Positions 25,670-36,116 are shown, numbered from the stretch's first letter. The stretch is DNA of 51,900 nt from an uncultured Pirellulaceae bacterium (GCA_905480545.1 CAJQQR010000099.1:1-51900); one strand, 5' to 3'. Notes: generated by a model from the letters alone, not told the origin. Program-made: numbers and translations.

Positions 25670-26754
25670 ATTGCTGTTCGGATCTGGTGATATTCACATT
25701 TCGGGCAGAGGTTTTTTGAGGTGGCCGAAAAGTGAGCTTTCACTCATCAAACCAAATGAGCCGTGCCGCCTGCTTTAAAAAAATGGAAACGCAACCAACC
25801 GAACGTCAGCGTTGAGCACCAGCTTAGAAGCGGTTTTAAAACCGATGTGTTTAGCTGCGGTCTCTTTTCCGTAAGACGCATGTTTTGAGGAAGGGAGATC
25901 TGTTTACGTCACCAATAGCCCGAGTTTCAACCGAGCAGGTTGTCAGGGGAAATAGACCGGAACCCAGTTAAAAACACACCGATGACCGGTGGGGCTTCAT
26001 TTTAGATTTGTTCTCCAGTCCGAATGCCAGTCCGAATGCCAGTCCGCAAGGCGGGCGTGCAAGATCTGATTCCCGCTCCTGTGTGGAGGGTATTCTTCGG
26101 GCGCTTTGAACGGGTGCACGATGGCGAGACTTGCCAACGTGTTTTCCATCGTCAACAACCTGGTGGCGTCGATTAAAACCTTGTTGTCCATTTGATCTGG
26201 AGGTTGGTCAAAACGAGTCTCTTGGCGGAAATTCAAATTGTTTTTTTGCGATTCCGCGGCCGAAAGCGATCCCTTTAAAGGCCGCGTCTACGAACGTGGC
26301 GACGAAGGATTACCCCTCACGGGCCTGGTCGCCAACGCCCCTAAATCAGGATTGAAGAGAGATCACGCGATGCTGGAAACAAGAGGAAATGAAACGAACT
26401 ATCGCTTGGCTTCACGATTCACGGCAGTTGGTTTTTAGGGGCAGTTGCAAGGGAAAAGAGCTGTTCTCAACACACGCGATGTTACAGGAACCGAACCGAG
26501 ACCCACGCAAGATCGATTGGTCGTTGGCAGTCGGGTCCCTCCTTGTTGGGAATGTCCGTCTTGGTCTCGTAAACGAGGTATGCCGTTCAATGTTGGTCGA
26601 GTAATATGGTGACTTGTTTTTGAATGCAGTAATCTGTCATTTGACGCTGGGCACAGTGCGTTTTACTACGGCTCGGGAGCGACCTTTCCTTGATGTCGGA
26701 TGATGATAGAGGGCACTGCATTAAGAATGAAATTCTCCAATACAGTTTTTAAAT
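25670..26754. other. 1.1-kb stretch without a convincing gene, with several short repeats
   Basis: No reading frame here shows recognisable protein features; short frames on both strands overlap one another. Visible structures are a 14-bp perfect palindrome CGGTTTTAAAACCG at 25831-25844, a 12-bp unit AGTCCGAATGCC repeated 2.5 times at 26017-26046, and the inverted repeat CGCGGCC...GGCCGCG at 26255-26286 (18-base spacer). The region may hold decayed sequence or regulatory or small-RNA elements; nothing specific can be supported. Confidence 0.5.
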
Positions 26755-27723
26755 ATGACCACTGAAATCAACGAAAAGTCGGGTATTGCGGCGGTTTGCC
26801 GCCGAATTGCAAAGTCCAACTTCTTTGAATATTTCATATTAGGTGTGATCTTGGTCGCCGCGGCGCTCGTTGGAATCGAGACCTACTATATTGAACCCGC
26901 GGGGGTGGCTCCCCATGTTTCGCAGGTGGGTGATGCACAGTTTTGGCTTGACATCATGAACCAAGTTGTGCTTTGGGTTTTCGTGTTGGAGGCCTCCATC
27001 AAGATTGGCCAATATGGAACGAGGCCATGGTTGTATTTCAAGGACCCCTGGAACGTTTTTGATTTTTCGATCGTCGTCATTTGCTTTCTCCCATTAAACG
27101 CATCGTTTGCCACGGTCCTTCGTTTGGCAAGGATCATGCGAGCGTTGCGACTATTAACCGCTGTTCCGCAATTGCAACTGATCGTTAGTGCCTTGCTTCG
27201 AAGTATCCCGTCGATGGGGTATGTTGGCGTCCTGTTGCTTTTGAACCATTACGTGTTTGCTGTGATTGGCGTCTTTCTTTTTCAAGAAAACGACCCTGTC
27301 CATTACTGCGATTTACCGAGATCAATGCTAACGCTATTTCGCGTTCTTACGTTGGAAGATTGGACCGATGTCATGTACATCAACATGTACGGAAGTGACT
27401 CATACCCGGACTACGAAGGGCTTTCCACGATTGATACCGGTATCACGCGAGTTTCCACTGCGAGTCCGTTGGTTGCAGCTGCCTATTTTATTACATTCGT
27501 CGTCTTCGCAACAATGATCATGTTGAATTTGTTTATCGGTGTTATCATCAATAGCATGGATGAAGCACGTGCGGAGCGAGACGATGAGGATCGTCTCACA
27601 AAGCGTGGGGCGGGAAAAAAACATGGCCCGGAAGAAGATATCGACGTCATCAATGGTCAGTTAGATGACTTGAAAGAGAGTTTGTCTCAGCTGAAAATTC
27701 GCATCAAATCTGGCTCTACCTAG
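26755..27723 (+). CDS. six-helix voltage-gated-type cation channel
   Basis: The 322-residue protein matches the single-domain voltage-gated ion channel fold (NaChBac/Nav-like). Helices S1-S3 include FFEYFILGVILVAAALVG and KDPWNVFDFSIVVICF. The voltage sensor S4 carries four arginines three residues apart (R123, R126, R129, R132). The pore loop has TLEDWTD at 199-205 in place of the TLESWSM-type sodium filter. About 45 residues, rather long for a bacterial channel, separate it from S6 (AAAYFITFVVFATMIMLNLFIGVIINSM), and a short coiled-coil tail follows (INGQLDDLKESLSQLKIRI), typical of tetramer assembly. The extra Asp residues in the filter suggest divalent-cation conduction; this is inference. 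Confidence 0.9.
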   Translation: MTTEINEKSGIAAVCRRIAKSNFFEYFILGVILVAAALVGIETYYIEPAGVAPHVSQVGDAQFWLDIMNQVVLWVFVLEASIKIGQYGTRPWLYFKDPWNVFDFSIVVICFLPLNASFATVLRLARIMRALRLLTAVPQLQLIVSALLRSIPSMGYVGVLLLLNHYVFAVIGVFLFQENDPVHYCDLPRSMLTLFRVLTLEDWTDVMYINMYGSDSYPDYEGLSTIDTGITRVSTASPLVAAAYFITFVVFATMIMLNLFIGVIINSMDEARAERDDEDRLTKRGAGKKHGPEEDIDVINGQLDDLKESLSQLKIRIKSGST

Positions 27724-27944
27724 CAAAATGGGCGGTTGAAAGTCTGTTTTGCCCGACTGCTTTCCAATAGCCGCAACTAATTGTAAAAGTTGCAATTTGG
27801 GTCTTGGTCGATTGTCTACATGGCCATGCACAATCTAATGAACAGATTCATCGGTTGACCTTTACACGCGATTCGAACAACCGAACGGAACTACGAAATA
27901 CGCACCGCTTTCAGTTTAGAAAAACCTAACGGAATAAACAAAAA

Positions 27945-29834
27945 ATGGGGAAAGCCACAGAGATACATCAAATTCACAGCAAGATCCCCGGCAAGCATTT
28001 TTTCCGTGCGTTAAAAGGCACGGAAGAAATGGGTTGCAATTTTCTTTACGAGGTTACGTTTTACAGCGAGGAGCCGGACCTCGATCCAAAAAAAGTTTTG
28101 GGGGAAGAGTTTTGCGTTGAGGTGACTCGTGAATCGAGCAGTCGTTTTTTTCATGGCATCATTTGTGATTTTTTAAACGTTGGCACGTTCGGGGGCTATC
28201 AGGTTTATCGAATCGAAATGCGTCCAGAGTCTTGGTTGTTGACGCAGCAATTTGACTGTCGAATTTTTCAAAACAAGACCATCGTTGCCATTATTGAAGA
28301 AGTTCTGAAAAACAAAACTAACCTCGTCAATGTTAAGAAGAAGCTTACGGGCAATTATCAGGCACACGAGTATTGCACGCAGTATCGGGAATCCAGTTTT
28401 GACTTTGCGTGCCGTTTGATGGAACAGGAAGGCATTACTTTTTACTTCGAGCATGAAAAATCCAAGCATACATTGGTATTGGCCGATGCAAACTCACAGG
28501 TCCCCCCCATCAAGGGAACTTCTACGGTCAACTACCGTCCGCCCGGCCAAGCGATGCTTGGCGAAGAGCATATTTCTCGATGGCAACAAACACATCGATT
28601 ACGATCCGGACAGGTCGCCCTATCCGATTATGATTTCGAAAATTCGAAAGGTGATTTGCTGGTAAAGTCGATTGACAAAGGCGAGCACAAACACAATGCC
28701 TTCGAACGTTATGACTATCCAGGGAAATATTCAGCGAGAAATGCTGGCGAAGCTTATTCGAAAGTCATTCTAAATGAGTTGCGGACTCAGCATCAGTTAA
28801 CGACGGTTGTCGGAAATGCGATTGGGTTGAGCGCGGGTTATTCGTTCACCTTGGCCGATCATCCAGTTAAGAAGCTTAATACGGGTTACCTGATCTCGCA
28901 TGCCAAGATTAATGTCGAATCCGGTGAATTGGAGCAATTTGGTCAGGCGCAAAACGTATTTGAAGTTGAACTGACGGTTGTCGATCAAAAGGTCAAATTT
29001 AATGCTCCGCGAAGAACGGAAAAACCGTTCGTTCATGGCCCACAGACCGGTTTCGTTGTGGGGAAAAAGGATGGCGATATCAATACCGACAAATATGGTC
29101 GCGTAAAGGTTCAGTTGCATTGGGACCGTCTTGGAAAAAAAGATGACCAAAGCTCTTGTTGGATTCGCGTATCGCAAGGGTGGGCGGGACCCGGATGGGG
29201 GATGATACATACGCCACGAGTCGGTAACGAAGTCGTCGTTAACTTTTTAGAAGGCGATCCCGATCGGCCCATTGTGACCGGATCTTTGTACAACGATGCG
29301 AACGCAGCACCCTACGAATTGCCGAAACACAAAACCCGCAGTGGAATCGTGACTCGTTCAGATCAAGGCAAAAACACGCAGTTCAATGAACTTCGGTTTG
29401 AAGACAAAAAAGATTCCGAACAAGTTTTCTTTCAGGCCGAGAAAGATTTCGAACGCCTTGTCAAGAACAATGACAAGTTGACCGTCGGAGCCAAAGGTGC
29501 GGACAAGGGTGATCAAACGATTGAAATTCTTAATGACCGCTCGCTGACGGTCAAAGAAGGAAACATGACAACGGATGTCAAGAAAGGTGATATGAAAACC
29601 ACGGTCACTGGCGATTGTCTAATCGAGTCAAAGAAACAAATCACATTGAAAGTGGGGGGAAGCAAAATTGTGATTAAGTCTTCCGGAATCGTAATCGATT
29701 CACCCGATGTTAAGATTAACGGCACGACGATCACCATCTCAGCGAAAACGAAGTTGGGCGCGAAGGGGGCGATTGTCAATGTTTCTGGTAGCTCGATGAC
29801 GGAAATCAAAGGCGCCATGGTAAAAATCAACTGA
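27945..29834 (+). CDS. vgrG: VgrG-type spike protein (type VI secretion or related contractile system)
   Basis: The 629-residue protein has the VgrG order of domains: an N-terminal gp27-like half (GKHFFRALKGTEEMG, YCTQYRESSFDFACRLMEQEGITFYFEH), a gp5 OB-fold at about 370-450 (TDKYGRVKVQLHWDR, WIRVSQGWAGPGWGMIHTPRVGNEVVVNFLEGDPDRPIV), and a C-terminal beta-helix with short repeats (TVKEGNMTTDVKKGDMKTTVTGD). The end GAMVKIN recalls the PAAR-contacting tip. No toxin domain is fused to the C-terminus. No tss baseplate, sheath or Hcp gene lies in the window, so this is an orphan or scattered vgrG. The FHA gene follows 14 bases later. Confidence 0.92.
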   Translation: MGKATEIHQIHSKIPGKHFFRALKGTEEMGCNFLYEVTFYSEEPDLDPKKVLGEEFCVEVTRESSSRFFHGIICDFLNVGTFGGYQVYRIEMRPESWLLTQQFDCRIFQNKTIVAIIEEVLKNKTNLVNVKKKLTGNYQAHEYCTQYRESSFDFACRLMEQEGITFYFEHEKSKHTLVLADANSQVPPIKGTSTVNYRPPGQAMLGEEHISRWQQTHRLRSGQVALSDYDFENSKGDLLVKSIDKGEHKHNAFERYDYPGKYSARNAGEAYSKVILNELRTQHQLTTVVGNAIGLSAGYSFTLADHPVKKLNTGYLISHAKINVESGELEQFGQAQNVFEVELTVVDQKVKFNAPRRTEKPFVHGPQTGFVVGKKDGDINTDKYGRVKVQLHWDRLGKKDDQSSCWIRVSQGWAGPGWGMIHTPRVGNEVVVNFLEGDPDRPIVTGSLYNDANAAPYELPKHKTRSGIVTRSDQGKNTQFNELRFEDKKDSEQVFFQAEKDFERLVKNNDKLTVGAKGADKGDQTIEILNDRSLTVKEGNMTTDVKKGDMKTTVTGDCLIESKKQITLKVGGSKIVIKSSGIVIDSPDVKINGTTITISAKTKLGAKGAIVNVSGSSMTEIKGAMVKIN

Positions 29835-29848
29835 ATCGGAATTGGACG

Positions 29849-30730
29849 ATGCAAATTTTTCTTCATGTCGAAAAGGGACCGCATATTGGTCGCCGGCTTG
29901 CGATCCGTTCTGGACAGATCGCGAGTTTCGGAAAAACCGAGCGATCCGATCATTGTTTGGAACAAGATGTTGAGTTGGCGGATCAGCATTTTCGAATTCA
30001 GGTAAAAGACACATGCACCATCGAGGCGATCGAAATTGACGCGGAATTTCTCGTAAACGGCGAAACGCCGGAAGATTCAAGCCTTGTCAATGGAGATATC
30101 ATATCTGCTGGAATGTCCGTTTTCCGAGTTGAAGTCGAAGGTGAAATGATTAGCGAGCATTTACCGGAACCGAGTCCTTCCGAATCGAATTCCAACCCGG
30201 TTGTTGAATTTGTTGACTTACCGCAGCTTTGCACCGACCTGGATTTGGGCGAGGAAGCATTGGCAGAAGCTTCGAAACACAATTCGACTGATGGTTTTTT
30301 AAAAGGTTTGATCGCGGCAAAGTTGTTTAACGACGCTATTCGACTCCATGTTCACCTCATGTTGCCGGCGGACGCAATTCAATGGGCGGTTGCGTCGATA
30401 CAAGCTCTTTTAAATAACAATTTGACGCCATTGGATTCGGACGCAATCCAAAAGGCTGCAGATTGGGCGAGCGATCCAAGTGAAGCAAGCCGACGATTAT
30501 GTGGAAGAATTGCTGAAGAGCGGGAATATGAGGGAGTTGGAGGAACACTCGCGCTTGCAGCGTTTCTTAGTGGTGGCAATATCGCACCGGAAGATCTTGA
30601 AGGCGAAGTGCAACCTGAGCCGTTCTCGTTTGGACAAGCCACCGCAGGTGCCGTTATGCTAGCTACCGTAGACATCCATTCGGACGATGCAGACGAACTG
30701 ATTGGATCGATTTTGAAGCCCAGCGATTGA
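29849..30730 (+). CDS. FHA-domain protein, VgrG-linked
   Basis: The 293-residue protein starts with an FHA-like beta sandwich in residues 1-95 (IGRRLAIRSGQIASFGKTERSDHCL, LADQHFRIQV, FLVNGETP, LVNGDIISAGMSVFRVEV). The usual SRxH core reads ADQHF, so phosphothreonine binding may be weak or altered. After a Ser/Pro/Glu linker, residues 115-293 form an alpha-helical domain of unknown role, possibly the DUF6931 type. It starts 14 bases after the VgrG stop with a GGA motif before the ATG, so translation is probably coupled. FHA proteins regulate type VI secretion through Ser/Thr phosphorylation in other bacteria. Confidence 0.82.
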   Translation: MQIFLHVEKGPHIGRRLAIRSGQIASFGKTERSDHCLEQDVELADQHFRIQVKDTCTIEAIEIDAEFLVNGETPEDSSLVNGDIISAGMSVFRVEVEGEMISEHLPEPSPSESNSNPVVEFVDLPQLCTDLDLGEEALAEASKHNSTDGFLKGLIAAKLFNDAIRLHVHLMLPADAIQWAVASIQALLNNNLTPLDSDAIQKAADWASDPSEASRRLCGRIAEEREYEGVGGTLALAAFLSGGNIAPEDLEGEVQPEPFSFGQATAGAVMLATVDIHSDDADELIGSILKPSD

Positions 30731-30863
30731 TGGTATTCTACAACGCACTGCTTTCATGTCATTGGCAGCATGATTCGCGTTGATCGATGCATCTCGATCA
30801 ACTACCATCCTCGAATTGATCGCTTCGTTGATCGGTCGCGGGCTGATTCAAGAGGATTTTGGA

Positions 30864-33800
30864 ATGCCACAAAAATCAAATCGTCCGGCCGTTCTCCGCG
30901 GCACATGGCGTCCGGAAGAAACCGAAAAATCGAAACCCGCGTGGAAAAAGCGTCTGGCGTTGATATTTGTTTTTCTGCTGCTTGCAGCGGGCATCTGGCT
31001 GTTCTTTTATCTTCTGATTCAACCGATACGTCATCCAAATACCTTTCTGCTTTTGGCGAAAAGCGACAATTCGGAAACTTGGTCCGTTGCCCCAATTCAT
31101 TTTGTCGAAGAAGATCTTCAACAATTTCGTTCCGTCGAACCGTCGCTTGCGAGGCAGTCTCAACGAACTTTCGCGGAACCGATCGCACTGGTTGCAAATG
31201 ATGAGCTATCTCGAATACGGGAAAGGCTTACCGAACTCGATATTCGATCGAATGACGTGCTTGTGCTTTTTGTTTCTTCGCATGGATTGGTTATTGATCA
31301 GTCCCCATCGCTAATCAGTCAAGGTTTCGACCCGGACGTTCCCGGTACCGGAACATTCAGCGTTAAATCACTTCTCAGAATTATTTCGCAATCGCCGGCG
31401 AAGACCAAACTGTTGATTTTGGACTCAGGTCAACAACCGATCGATTCTCGGCTAGGCATTATCGCAAAGCAGTTTCCGCGTCTGTTGCAGGAGGCAGTCG
31501 ACTCACTCGAACAAAACAATGTATGGGTTCTTTCATCCAATGACACCGGACAACGTGCATTGGTCTCCGAAATTGATAGGCGTTCGGTTTTTGCTTATTT
31601 CGTCCAACAGGGATTGATAGGTCACGCAGATTCAAATCAAAATAAAATCATCACCGTAAAAGAACTGTTCGAATACGTTCGTGATCGCGTCAGCCAATAT
31701 ACATCGCTGTACACTGACGGACCAATGCAGACCCCCATTCTGCTTGCCAGTCCGCGTTCCTTGGACAATTCCACTTTGCTTTCCGTGCCCCAAACGAATG
31801 CGGATATTGCGGCCGGTAACCTGCCCTCAGATACGGCTGAAACCAGTTCTGCCGATTTGGAACAGAATCCGGTCGAGCAGGATTTGAATCAGCAAACTGC
31901 CAAAGCCAATTCGGCGACTGCAGCAAATGAATCAAAAACTGCAGGGGATGAAATTGAATCGTCTTCTGCACCAAATGATTCATCGCAGCCGGATTCCAGC
32001 ATGATGCGCACGACGCAATTCATGAATGACGTCTCAGGCGACGGGACGGATTTGGGAAGAAGCTTGATTTGGAATCCAAGACTGTCAGCGCCGCTTTTGA
32101 AAGATCTCAAGTCCAGTTGGGATGGTACTTATTCAAACCACGCTGATCTCGTTGAGGCAACTTGGAATGAGTATTTCTCGATGATGGAAGCACTTGATTA
32201 TCCAAATCGTCCAATCGACTTTGCGCCAATTGCTTGGCGCCAAGTTGGTAAGGCTATTGTGAAATATGACTATCAAATCCGCCGAGGTGTTGATCGTGAA
32301 AAATCAGCGGATCGCTTGCGGGAGATCACTCTCGCATTGCAGTCGATTAAGAATAACACGCCAATCCCAGAGAACGCCCGTTTCGATTCTGTGGAAGCCA
32401 TAGAGCAAGCGGTTCAAAAACCAATGGTTCGCAGTTCTTCGGTTTCGGCATTCTCTCATTGGAACGCACTCGAGAGCCAGGGCTTCGCAATAGCCGATCC
32501 GGAACTTCGAAAATCAATTTCGCAATTCGAAGCCGCCTTGAACTCGCCGGATGTGAACTTGATGCGAAAATGGATCTCGGATTCCGTCTCGATTGGACAG
32601 TGGTATGAACCATGGTTGACTGAAAGGCTTCTTGAAAATCGCGAGCTCGATTGGCAGCAGGTAAAAGATGCCATCGCTTTGACGCTTGTTTCGGGGGTTG
32701 CGTCCAATCCTGTCGTGGTGGAAACGACGTATCTAAAAAGGCGTTTTCGCGAAGCTGATCAACTTCGTAGAAAAGCTATTCGATTCATGCTGGATAAAAC
32801 GTCTCCCGAATGGCAGGTGCTTGCCAAGCGACTGCTTGCCGAGTCGCGACGCCGATACGAATCGGCAACCCATGAAACGAGGATGCTGACGCAGGCCATT
32901 GGCTTGCGAAACGAAATGTTGTTCAGATTGCCGTACTATCTGAGGCTTCCTTATGCAAATAATGACCGGTTAGAAAACGATTTTTACACCGAGTTGAATA
33001 AATTGTTGGACGCAATTTCCAAACTGGATAGCTTGCTAAGGAAGGCAGACAAATTGAGTGGTTTGTCGGCAATCATAATGGTTAGTGAAAACGTCCACGC
33101 AATTCATGACGACTTTCTGAGCTTGTTGCTTCCCCAATTGCCAAATGCATTGCAAGGTCAATTTGTGGAAACTAAATCTTCGATTGATCTTCAATCGGCG
33201 CTTCTGCAACCGATTTTTGCGCCGGCTTTCCGTTCGTATGCCCTTTCCATTCTAAAAAAGGAGTCAGCGAAAAATCCGCTTGCGTCCATGGGACAGACAG
33301 CAATGCGGCAGGTTGAGGAGTCGGCCAAAAGCAATGGAAATGAGTTGTTTGGTTATCAGCGGCAAATTCAGGTTGAGTTAAAGCTGGCGAAACTAGCTGA
33401 AATCCATGGTGTGGAAAATGGAGCATATTCGAAACTAACCGGGGTTGCAGAGGCAAGCGTGCCAGCCGACTTGATGACGGTCACAAATGATCTTCAGCGA
33501 ATTAAAATCGAAGAGGCGGAACAAGCGATTGCTGATTTCTATTATGGACTGCCTAACCGAATTGAAGCGGCGTTTGAAAGTCTTTCTGATGCTCCCACAA
33601 TTGAATCGCATCAGGCCATTCTCAAGTCCATGCGCCTGTTGCAGGTTTCGGGTATCGCGGTGGACACGACTCGTTTGTTGGCTGTTAAAGCATCGATCAT
33701 TACGTCAAATCGAGTCAATTTGGCGACTTGCTTCGAAGTCTTGAACGCGCAATATGATCTGCTGCGATCTGAGCTGAGTTTTGAGACGTTAGAATCGAAA

Positions 33801-36116
33801 TCGAAATTTCGAAAGGGCTTGGAGTTTCAGCGTCTGGCGATCAATGAACTTTCCGGCCAACCGAAAATACAAAGATCGACCACTGGGAACATAGAAATTC
33901 TTGGTGCAAAAAGCGTTAGTTTGACTAGTCGACCTCAAGTTCAAGTCGATATTAAAGTCCGGTTTTCGGGGAGTGAGCCGACGCCCGTTTGGTTGTTTTT
34001 TGATTATGATCCGGTTTCGATCAACGCAAGAGCCAACACGCGTAACACAGCGACAGATCAACACCGTGTGACGTTTAATACCGGGGAATTGGAAAGCGAA
34101 TTGAATCTTGTGGATAACAAGGCTTTGCTAAGCGCTATCGCCGATCAGCAAATTGCCCCCTCATTCATCGCCAAGCCAGGAGAAGAAGAGGAATTGCGCT
34201 TTCAAATATCAACCTTGGAGCGTGCAGCTGATTCGAAGTTAATCATCAAAGCTATAACGGGGACCGAATATGTACGGCATGAGACAGTGGTTCGCTTGCC
34301 AGCCAAATCGGATTGGACGCTGTTTTTCGATTCGCCCTATTCGACAACCCAGCAAAGCGATTCCGTCATTGCGTTGAGCCCCCTTCCCAATCAAACCATT
34401 GACTACGGAATTTTCCTTCGCAACAGAAGCGGTCGCAGTCGTAATATCCGAATCGACATTCTGGCTCCGGAACGAGCTGTCACGACGAATCCACCAAGCG
34501 GTGAATTGAAACAAAACCAATTGGCTGAATATTTAGAACGGGTTGGACGTGTCCGATCGGTTTTTCAAAATCCAAAATTCGATGTCGATTCAAGCGATTC
34601 GAATCAGCGGATACAAATGCAAACGACGGAATTGAGCGACACCGGCGGAGATGGAAATACTAAAAAAGATGATGCCCCACCTGCCGCCGATGAGAAAATC
34701 AAACTGATGGTTCGGAATGGGTTTTTTGTCGTAGTAACTGACAATGAATCATTGGAGTCGAGAGTCTGGTTGGTTCGATTTCGACCCCAAATGCCACGAC
34801 GTTTTTTGAGTGCTATTGCTGGATACGATAAAGTGACTGAACGAATCGAGCTACAATTCACGGCAAATGACGGGCATCAGATTCCCAATGGTGGACATCA
34901 AATAAAATGCTCGTTTGCAAATTCAGATTATCGAGCAACCGAATCACAATTAAATGGATTGATTACGGAAAAGAATCGAAGCGTGCGGTTGTTTGCCTAT
35001 GTGCCCAGATCAATTGATCGTGTCGAAAAAGTCTATATTGAAATCGATGATTACCCGAGGGCGTTCGTTTTTCGGATCCCGTGTTGGGATGATAATGCCC
35101 GGATTTTGGAGTCAAAAAACGAGATGCGATTCCAATTCGAAAGCCCGAGCAAAGGGAAGAGTTACCTTGCTCCGGTAGACAGTATCCCCATTGGATTTCA
35201 AGTCGATGCACCGGTTGGCGCGTTTGAAGACAATAACGATTTTTTGGAAATTGGTATCGACGCCGATCGCGATCGAGAGCTTAACAAAGAATCAGCCGTT
35301 CGGATTTTTTCAGATCGTCAGGCGGATATTTGGTTGGTTGATGTCGGGAAAACGAATGGGTTGACGATTGAAAACAAGGTTAGCGACTTTACATTTAATC
35401 TGCCCGGCAACGGGTATCGCAACGCGAAAGTTAATCTGCTTGGCAAAATAAAGGTTGGTTCAAGCATGGCCTGGAGCAATCCGGTCGAAATCATTCTCGA
35501 TGGTGCTCCACCGACAATCGAACGTGTTCTTCAGACCCCCAATCGAAATGTTTCGCCTGAGGAAGAATTTCAAGTCCGCATCATGGCCGAAGATGGTGGG
35601 TTGAGTGGCGTCGCATCGGTGAAGATCGGGTTTGCCGATCCTTTGGAGTTTAAATTCAATGAGAAATCACCGCCGATTGCTGCTGAAAAGCAACTGGATG
35701 AAAGCTGGTTGGCGATACTTCCCTTGGCCGATTCACCATTAGGTGTTCGAACTATATTGATCGCAGCAACCGATCAGGTGGGCAACGTAAGCAAATTCAA
35801 AAAAATCAAAATTAACATCGTTTCCAAGGCGGAACGTGAGGCAGCCATGACGAAACGGCTATATTCAATTAATGGGCTGGTTGTTTACTACGGCCAGCCC
35901 AGCGTAGACGTTGATGTCGTGGTCCTTGCCAACGATGAAATCATAAAGAAAGCAAAAACACTTGCCGATGGTTCTTTCGAAATCAAGGAGCTTCCAGCCG
36001 GCAAGTATAAACTCAAGGCCAAATCGGTGATCCGAAACAAACCACGAATCGATTCTCGGGAACTGATTTTGGGAGAAGAAAGATCCGATGCTCTCATCCG
36101 ACTTGATCTAAAGTAA
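30864..36116 (+). CDS. large membrane protein with degenerate caspase-like domain (His kept, Cys lost)
   Basis: The ATG at 30864 has an AGAGGA motif just upstream and is preferred to a TTG at 30780; the product is then 1750 residues. A membrane helix lies at about 31-54. A caspase-like (C14/CHAT-type) domain follows: DVLVLFVSSHGLVID with H140, and TKLLILDSGQQP, where S188 replaces the nucleophilic Cys. The typical tail RRSVFAYFVQQGLIGHAD plus SNQNKIITVKELFEYV is present. About 1400 residues of helical and then beta-rich sequence come next, and the C-terminus is a carboxypeptidase-regulatory-like beta sandwich (SINGLVVYYGQPSVDVDVVVLA, GSFEIKELPAGKYKLKA). Most of the mass should be periplasmic. 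Protease activity is unlikely; a scaffold or binding role is inferred. Confidence 0.78.
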   Translation: MPQKSNRPAVLRGTWRPEETEKSKPAWKKRLALIFVFLLLAAGIWLFFYLLIQPIRHPNTFLLLAKSDNSETWSVAPIHFVEEDLQQFRSVEPSLARQSQRTFAEPIALVANDELSRIRERLTELDIRSNDVLVLFVSSHGLVIDQSPSLISQGFDPDVPGTGTFSVKSLLRIISQSPAKTKLLILDSGQQPIDSRLGIIAKQFPRLLQEAVDSLEQNNVWVLSSNDTGQRALVSEIDRRSVFAYFVQQGLIGHADSNQNKIITVKELFEYVRDRVSQYTSLYTDGPMQTPILLASPRSLDNSTLLSVPQTNADIAAGNLPSDTAETSSADLEQNPVEQDLNQQTAKANSATAANESKTAGDEIESSSAPNDSSQPDSSMMRTTQFMNDVSGDGTDLGRSLIWNPRLSAPLLKDLKSSWDGTYSNHADLVEATWNEYFSMMEALDYPNRPIDFAPIAWRQVGKAIVKYDYQIRRGVDREKSADRLREITLALQSIKNNTPIPENARFDSVEAIEQAVQKPMVRSSSVSAFSHWNALESQGFAIADPELRKSISQFEAALNSPDVNLMRKWISDSVSIGQWYEPWLTERLLENRELDWQQVKDAIALTLVSGVASNPVVVETTYLKRRFREADQLRRKAIRFMLDKTSPEWQVLAKRLLAESRRRYESATHETRMLTQAIGLRNEMLFRLPYYLRLPYANNDRLENDFYTELNKLLDAISKLDSLLRKADKLSGLSAIIMVSENVHAIHDDFLSLLLPQLPNALQGQFVETKSSIDLQSALLQPIFAPAFRSYALSILKKESAKNPLASMGQTAMRQVEESAKSNGNELFGYQRQIQVELKLAKLAEIHGVENGAYSKLTGVAEASVPADLMTVTNDLQRIKIEEAEQAIADFYYGLPNRIEAAFESLSDAPTIESHQAILKSMRLLQVSGIAVDTTRLLAVKASIITSNRVNLATCFEVLNAQYDLLRSELSFETLESKSKFRKGLEFQRLAINELSGQPKIQRSTTGNIEILGAKSVSLTSRPQVQVDIKVRFSGSEPTPVWLFFDYDPVSINARANTRNTATDQHRVTFNTGELESELNLVDNKALLSAIADQQIAPSFIAKPGEEEELRFQISTLERAADSKLIIKAITGTEYVRHETVVRLPAKSDWTLFFDSPYSTTQQSDSVIALSPLPNQTIDYGIFLRNRSGRSRNIRIDILAPERAVTTNPPSGELKQNQLAEYLERVGRVRSVFQNPKFDVDSSDSNQRIQMQTTELSDTGGDGNTKKDDAPPAADEKIKLMVRNGFFVVVTDNESLESRVWLVRFRPQMPRRFLSAIAGYDKVTERIELQFTANDGHQIPNGGHQIKCSFANSDYRATESQLNGLITEKNRSVRLFAYVPRSIDRVEKVYIEIDDYPRAFVFRIPCWDDNARILESKNEMRFQFESPSKGKSYLAPVDSIPIGFQVDAPVGAFEDNNDFLEIGIDADRDRELNKESAVRIFSDRQADIWLVDVGKTNGLTIENKVSDFTFNLPGNGYRNAKVNLLGKIKVGSSMAWSNPVEIILDGAPPTIERVLQTPNRNVSPEEEFQVRIMAEDGGLSGVASVKIGFADPLEFKFNEKSPPIAAEKQLDESWLAILPLADSPLGVRTILIAATDQVGNVSKFKKIKINIVSKAEREAAMTKRLYSINGLVVYYGQPSVDVDVVVLANDEIIKKAKTLADGSFEIKELPAGKYKLKAKSVIRNKPRIDSRELILGEERSDALIRLDLK

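Noticed and set aside
25997..26236. 79-codon open frame with HSDWHSDW repeat
   Set aside because: The repeat comes from a 12-bp DNA tandem repeat, and the remainder matches nothing I know; not enough to call a gene.
27945..30730. Complete type VI secretion locus
   Set aside because: Only VgrG and an FHA protein are present; no sheath, baseplate, Hcp, ClpV or membrane-complex gene can be read in the window.
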